A stretch of DNA of 64,000 nt from Stomoxys calcitrans. Lineage: Eukaryota > Arthropoda > Insecta > Diptera > Muscidae. Location of the stretch: the NCBI RefSeq assembly GCF_963082655.1, contig NC_081553.1:20863979-20927978 (forward strand), in the 5' to 3' direction. Positions within the stretch are counted from its first letter, which is position 1, and the number at the start of each line of letters is the position of its first letter. The notes beneath the pieces are model-generated. The model was not told the origin of the DNA. It made no database searches and was given only the letters and a program-made list of their open reading frames with translations. A program made the translations under genes and the position numbers. Positions 59,490 to 64,000 of this stretch are shown here, piece by piece.

Positions 59490-59660
59490 AAAAAGATGAT
59501 CCATTTACAATGCGTTAATAAGAAGAATTTGTGCAATATTTCAAGCATCTAGCTCTACTCCTTTGAAAGTCAACTTGCCTTCAACAGACGGTCACACGGA
59601 CATGGCCAAAAATGTCATGACGACGACATGTCATGATTTCTGATTATAACCTCCCAATAT
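59490..59660 (+). mobile_element. solo family B right-end fragment
   Basis: AACACCTCCAAAAAAGATG, TCAAGCATCTAGCTCTACTC and GACGGTCACACGGACATGGC match the B end just before its terminus, which is lost. Confidence 0.6.
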
Positions 59661-60856
59661 CCTCCCAACTTTATCAGGTTATAGTCCGAATTGGAATATA
59701 AATGAATGAATGCTGAACATTGTAGAAGCCATTGTATAATATTTTAGTCCATTCGGATAAGAATTGCGCCTGGCAGGGACTCAAAAAGCAAAATCGGGAG
59801 ATCGGTTTATATGAGAGCTGTATCAAACTATAGATCGATTCAGACCATATTCGACACGAATGTTGAAGGTCATGAGAGAAGACGTTGTACAAAATTTCTG
59901 CCAAATCGGATGAGAATTGCGCCGTCTAGAGGTTCAGGAAGTCAAGATCCCAGATCGGTTTATATGGCAGCCATAGCAGATTATGTACCGATTTGCGCCA
60001 TTTTCAGCGCAGTTGTTGGAAGTAATACCAAAATATCACGTGCAAAATTTCAGTCAAATCGAACGAGAATTGCGCCCTCTAGAGGCTCAAGAAGTCAAGA
60101 CCCAAGATCGGTTTATATGGCAGCTGTATCAAACCATGAACCGATTTAAACCACCCTTAGCATAGTTGTTGGAAGTGATTACGAAACACGCCTTGCAAAA
60201 TTTCATTCAAATCGGACGAGAATTGCGCCCTCTAGAGGTTGAAGAAGTCAAGACCCAAGACCGGTTTATATGGCAGCTATATCAGGTTATGAACCAATTT
60301 ATACCACACTTAGCACAGTTGTTGGAAGTGATGACAAAACACCACGTGAAAAATTTCAGTCAAATCGGGGGAGAATTGGGCCCTCTAGAGGCTCAAGAAG
60401 TCAAGACCCAAGATCGGTTTATATGGCAGCTATATCAAAACATGGACCGATTTAAACCACACCTAGAACAGTTGTTGGAAGTGATGACAAAACACCACGT
60501 GAAAAATTTCAGTCAAATCGGGTGAGAATTGGGCCCTCTAGAGGCTCAAGAAGTCAAGACCCAAGATCGGTTTATATGGCAGCTATATCAAAACATGGAC
60601 CGATTTGGCCAATTTACAATCCCAACCGACCTACACTAATGAAAAGTATTTGTGCAAAATTTCAAGCGGATAGCTTTACTCCTTCGAAAGTTAGCGTGCT
60701 TTCGTCAGACGGACGGACAGACGGACGGACTTGGCTAGATCGACTTAAAATGACATGACGATTAAGAATATGTGGTCTCAGATGCATACTTCAAGGTGTT
60801 ACAAACAGAATGACGAAATTAGTATACCCCCATCCTATGGTGGAGTGTATAAAAAT
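59661..60856 (+). mobile_element. family B element, left end missing
   Basis: About six monomers carry GCGCCCTCTAGAGGCTCAAG at roughly 152-bp spacing. The right end has GACGGACGGACAGACGGACG (60707-60729), then CCTATGGTGGAGTGTATAAA. Confidence 0.85.
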
Positions 60857-61636
60857 GGAATTGTTGCGCTTTGTTTGTTAGTTTGTTTGTCTGTTGCGTA
60901 TAGACTCAAAAACGGCTAAACTGATTTCCATAAAATTTTCACATATGGTAGAATTTGGACCCCCATTGAAAATAGGGTACATTTTTTGATATCCGAAGGG
61001 GGGGCGGACCCTCCCCCATATCCTAATTTTCAAAAACGCCAGATCTCGGAGATGCGTGCACCGATTTAAGCGAAATTTTGTATGCCACCTTATGGTACCC
61101 CAAAAACACGAAATTGGTAAACAATTCTGGGGTTCAAATAAGTTGGGGGATGCCCCTTCACTAAACCCACCCGAACGGACATGTGCACCAATTGGGACAA
61201 TATGGGTATCAAATGAAAGGTATTTAAGAGTAGAGTACGAATTTGGTATACACATTTCACTCGTAAGTTTCGGGGGGTTACCCCCAACCCCTAAAATAAC
61301 CCCAAGAGAATAATTTCACCGCTTTAAGCAATATGGGTATCACAAGAAAGGCATTTGAGAGTAGAGTACGTACTTGGCATTCAAAATGTTACCCTAAGTA
61401 TAGGGGTGCCCCCACCCCCAAAAACAACACCCGACAAGACACTTTAACCGCTTTGAGTAATATGGGTATCAAATAAAAGGTATTTAAAAGTAGAAGAATA
61501 CAAATTTGAGACAAAAAATTTTTTATTGACCCTCCCCACCACCCAAAACCCCCCAGCAGGACAAATTTACCGATTGGGAAAATATGAATATCAAATGAAA
61601 GGTATTTAAAAGTAGAGTACAAATCTGACATAAATA
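60857..61636 (+). repeat. family D repeat, copy 2
   Basis: Same entry segment as 8630 (AAAACGGCTAAACTGATTTCC) and monomers with ATGGGTATCAAATGAAAGG at about 61200, 61330, 61463 and 61588. It abuts a family B right end on the left and a family A left end on the right, like the 8.3-9.5 kb copy that also follows B. Confidence 0.75.
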
Positions 61637-63370
61637 AGTAAAAAGGCGTTAAGTTCGGCCGGGCCGAACTTTGGATACCCACCACATCGGTTATATATGT
61701 AAACCACCTTTCATTAAAATTTGGTGAAAATGTCATACCTTATAGCAGTTATATCGAAATATGTTCCGATTTGGACCAAATGCTAATAAGTACAGTAGCT
61801 ATATCTAAAAATAAACCGATCTGAAATATATACGACACGGATGTCGAAAAGCTTGGCATAAGTAACTGTGTCAAATTTCAATGAAATCGGATTATAAATC
61901 CGCCTTTTATGGGGCCAATACATTAAATCGAGATATCGGTCTATATGGCAGCTATATCCAAATCTGTACCGATTTGAGCCAAGTTGCCGAAAAATATCGA
62001 AGAAACTAACACAAAGCACTGTCCCAAATTTCAGCGACATCGGATAATAAATGCGTCTCTTATGGCCCCAAAACCTAAAACCGAGATATCGGTCTATATA
62101 GCAACTATTGGGTTGCCCAAAAAGTAATTGCGGATTTTTAAAAAGAAAGTAAATGCATTTTTAATAAAACTTAGAATGAACTTTAATCAAATAAACTTTT
62201 TTTACACTTTTTTTCAAAAGCAAGCTAAAAGTAACAGCTTATAACTGACAGAAGAAAGAATGCAATTACAGAGTCACAAGCTGTGAAAAAATTTGTCAAC
62301 GCCGACTATATGAAAAATCCGCAATTACATTTTGGGCAACCCAATATATCCAAATCTGCATCGATTTGTGCGATATTGCAGAAGTATATCAAGGGGCTTA
62401 ACATAACTCACTGTCCTAAATTTCGGCGACATCGGACAATAAATGCGCATTTTATGGGTCCAAAAACTTAAATCGGAGGATCGGTCTATAAGGCAGCTAT
62501 ATCTAAATCTGAACCGATCTGGGCCTAATCGAAGAAAGATGTCGAAGGGCCTAAGACAACTCACTGTCCCAAATTTCAGCAAAATCGGATAATAAATGTG
62601 GATTTTATTGGTCTAAGACCCTAAATCGGCCCATCGGTCTATACGGCAGCTATATCCAAATCTGGACCGATCTGGGCCAAATTAAAGAAGGATGTTGAGT
62701 GGCCTAATACAACTCACTGTCTCCAAGTTTAGCAAAATCGGATAATAAATATGGCTTTTATGGGCTTAAGACCCTAAATCGGAGGATCGGTCTATATGGC
62801 AGCTATATCCAAATCTGGACCGATCTGGGCCAAATTGACAAAGGATGTTGAAGGGCCTAACACAACTCACTGTCCCAAATTTCAGCAAAACGGATAATAA
62901 AAGTGGCTTTTATGGGCCTAAGACCCTAAATTGCAGGATCGGTCTATATGGCAGCTATATCCAAATCTGGACCGATCTGAGCCAAATTGACGAAGGATGT
63001 CGAAGGGCCTAACACAACTCAGTGTCCCAAATTTCAGCAAAATCGGATAATAAATGTGGCTTTTATTGGCCTAAGACCCTAAATCGGCGGATCGGTCTAT
63101 ATGGGGGCTAAATCAAGATATGGTCCGATATAGTCCATCTTCGAACTTAACCTGCTTATAGACAGAAAAAGAATCTGTGCAAAGTTTCAGCTCAATATCT
63201 CCATTTTTAAAGACTGTAGCGTGATTTCAACAGACAGACGGAGGGATATGTCTAGACCGTCTTAGATTTTTACGCTGATCAAGAATATATATACTATATA
63301 GGTTCGGAAATGGATATTTCGATGTGTTGCAAACGGAATGACAAAATGAATATACCCACATCCTTCGGCA
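61637..63370 (+). mobile_element. family A element, complete, with MITE copy 4
   Basis: It has the left end AAGTAAAAAGGCGTTAAG with a perfect palindrome (61652-61672), nine or so monomers, the transition AACTTAACCTGCTTATAGAC, GACAGACGGAGGGATATGTC, and a worn terminus ATACCCACATCCTTCGGC. MITE copy 4 lies inside. Confidence 0.88.
62108..62344. mobile_element. mariner-type MITE copy 4 (237 bp)
   Basis: Termini TTGGGTTGCCCAAAAAGTAA and its inverse, with TA at both sides. Interior and length match copy 2, so both derive from one 237-bp master; copies 1 and 3 are shorter. Confidence 0.9.
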
Positions 63371-63591
63371 TAAAAAAAATTAGTGTGAATCTGAATGAGA
63401 CCTGTTGCCCCGAATATTTTGATAGCCACGATGCTGTTAATATATCCAAGATATCCAATTCTGAGACCAAGTGTTTGGGGGTAATCTCACTCCATAAACT
63501 CCCCCAAAGCCAATTGCAATTGGGTCTCAATTGGAAAGAATTTAACATTAGAGCACGATGCAGATATTTTCCAGGGCTAAGTGCGTGGAGG
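63371..63591. other. short unassigned segment
   Basis: 220 bp between a family A element and a SINE. The open frame here (from 63310) has no recognised domain. Confidence 0.3.
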
Positions 63592-63895
63592 CAACCGTAA
63601 CGCAGAGGTTAGCATGTCCGCCTATGACGTTGAACGCCTGGGTTCGAATCCTGGCGAGACCATCAGAAAAAAAATTTCAGCGGTGGTTTTCCCCTCCTAA
63701 TGCTGGCAACATTTGTGAGGTACTATGCCATGTAAAACTTCTCTCCAAAGAGGTGTCGCACTATGGCACACCGTTTGGACTCGGCTATAAAAAGGAGGCC
63801 CCTTATCATTGAGCTTAAACTTGAATCGGACTGCACTCATTGATATGTGAGAAGTTTGGCCCTGTTCCTTAGTAGAATGTACAAGGGCAAAATTC
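63592..63895 (+). mobile_element. SINE S1, best-preserved full-length copy
   Basis: A box TAACGCAGAGGTTAGCATG, B box GGTTCGAATCC, then CCCCTCCTAATGCTGGC, GACTCGGCTATAAAAAGG, CTCATTGATATGTGAGAAG and the tail TTAGTAGAATGTACAAGGGC. It serves as reference for the broken copies in this window. Confidence 0.88.
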
Positions 63896-64000
63896 GCATT
63901 CGCAAGTGCGTGGGTGGTTGCCCCACTCCGCATGCCACTCAAACTGGATTGGTGGATTATATATACCGACTATAGCAATATGTATCTCAAATGTGAATTT
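63896..64000. other. window end, nothing recognised
   Basis: About 100 bp without a recognisable feature. Confidence 0.3.

Noticed and set aside
6322..63370. Recurring small proteins such as MAAISKSGPIWAKLKKDVEG across the window
   Set aside because: They are frames through 152-bp monomers; both strands are open, indels break them freely, and non-153-bp families lose the frame. No purifying pattern is visible.
63592..63895. True tRNA gene
   Set aside because: The A and B boxes are tRNA-like, but the cloverleaf stems do not close, and the ~230-bp shared body in several copies marks it as a SINE.

Overview
The window looks like nuclear DNA of a calyptrate fly, most likely a muscid (Stomoxys/Musca/Haematobia type; inferred from the style of the repeats and the receptor, not proven). 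It has long spliced introns, dense nested transposons, tRNA-derived SINEs, mariner-like and LINE fragments, and no bacterial-style gene packing.

One real host gene is visible, on the minus strand at the left edge (1-5860). It is a class A GPCR that I read as the B-type muscarinic acetylcholine receptor. A probable 5'UTR exon (about 5749-5860, with a 20-codon uORF) is followed by a 110-nt first coding exon (5639-5748), a 419-nt second coding exon (5118-5536: N-terminus, TM1 and start of TM2) and a very long third exon (1-2353: rest of TM2 to TM5 and a third intracellular loop of more than 640 residues) that is still open at the window edge. The intron between exons 2 and 3 (2354-5117) holds a 2.3-kb (GACA/CAGA)-type tandem array and one mariner-type MITE. 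No other exon of this gene was found to the right; 5861-64000 may be its 5' intron or upstream DNA.

Almost everything from 5.9 kb to 64 kb is mobile or repetitive DNA. The dominant component is a superfamily of non-coding elements built from tandem monomers of about 152 bp. Complete copies have one end bearing the palindrome AGTTCGGCCGGGCCGAACT and the other end bearing a (GACG)n stretch followed by a TATGGTGG(A/T)GGGTATA motif. I distinguish four monomer families (A, B, C, E) and a related 128-bp family (D). The layout (subterminal inverted repeats, 3' hairpin, central tandem repeats) resembles Helentron/DINE-type rolling-circle elements. Among them lie three to four LINE copies or fragments (21.9-22.3, 28.5-32.9, 35.5-36.1, 38.4-38.8, 41.5-43.5, 52.8-55.2 kb), two SINE families, a broken mariner transposase with four copies of its MITE, and a Tc/mariner-type foldback element with perfectly sized 194-bp arms. 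A 1.8-kb 12-bp minisatellite lies at 55.2-57.0 kb.

The most notable structure is 14973-20666. A SINE is split by a pair of roughly 40-bp inverted termini beginning CACAGTG, flanked by a 5-bp GC-rich duplication (CGCCG). This is the signature of a Transib-type (RAG1-related) element, which was then invaded three times by the 152-bp-repeat elements. Single-copy-looking islands (11.4-12.7, 27.0-28.5, 32.9-34.1, 36.5-37.5, 40.1-41.5, 44.4-46.7, 57.1-59.5 kb) carry no gene I can recognise.
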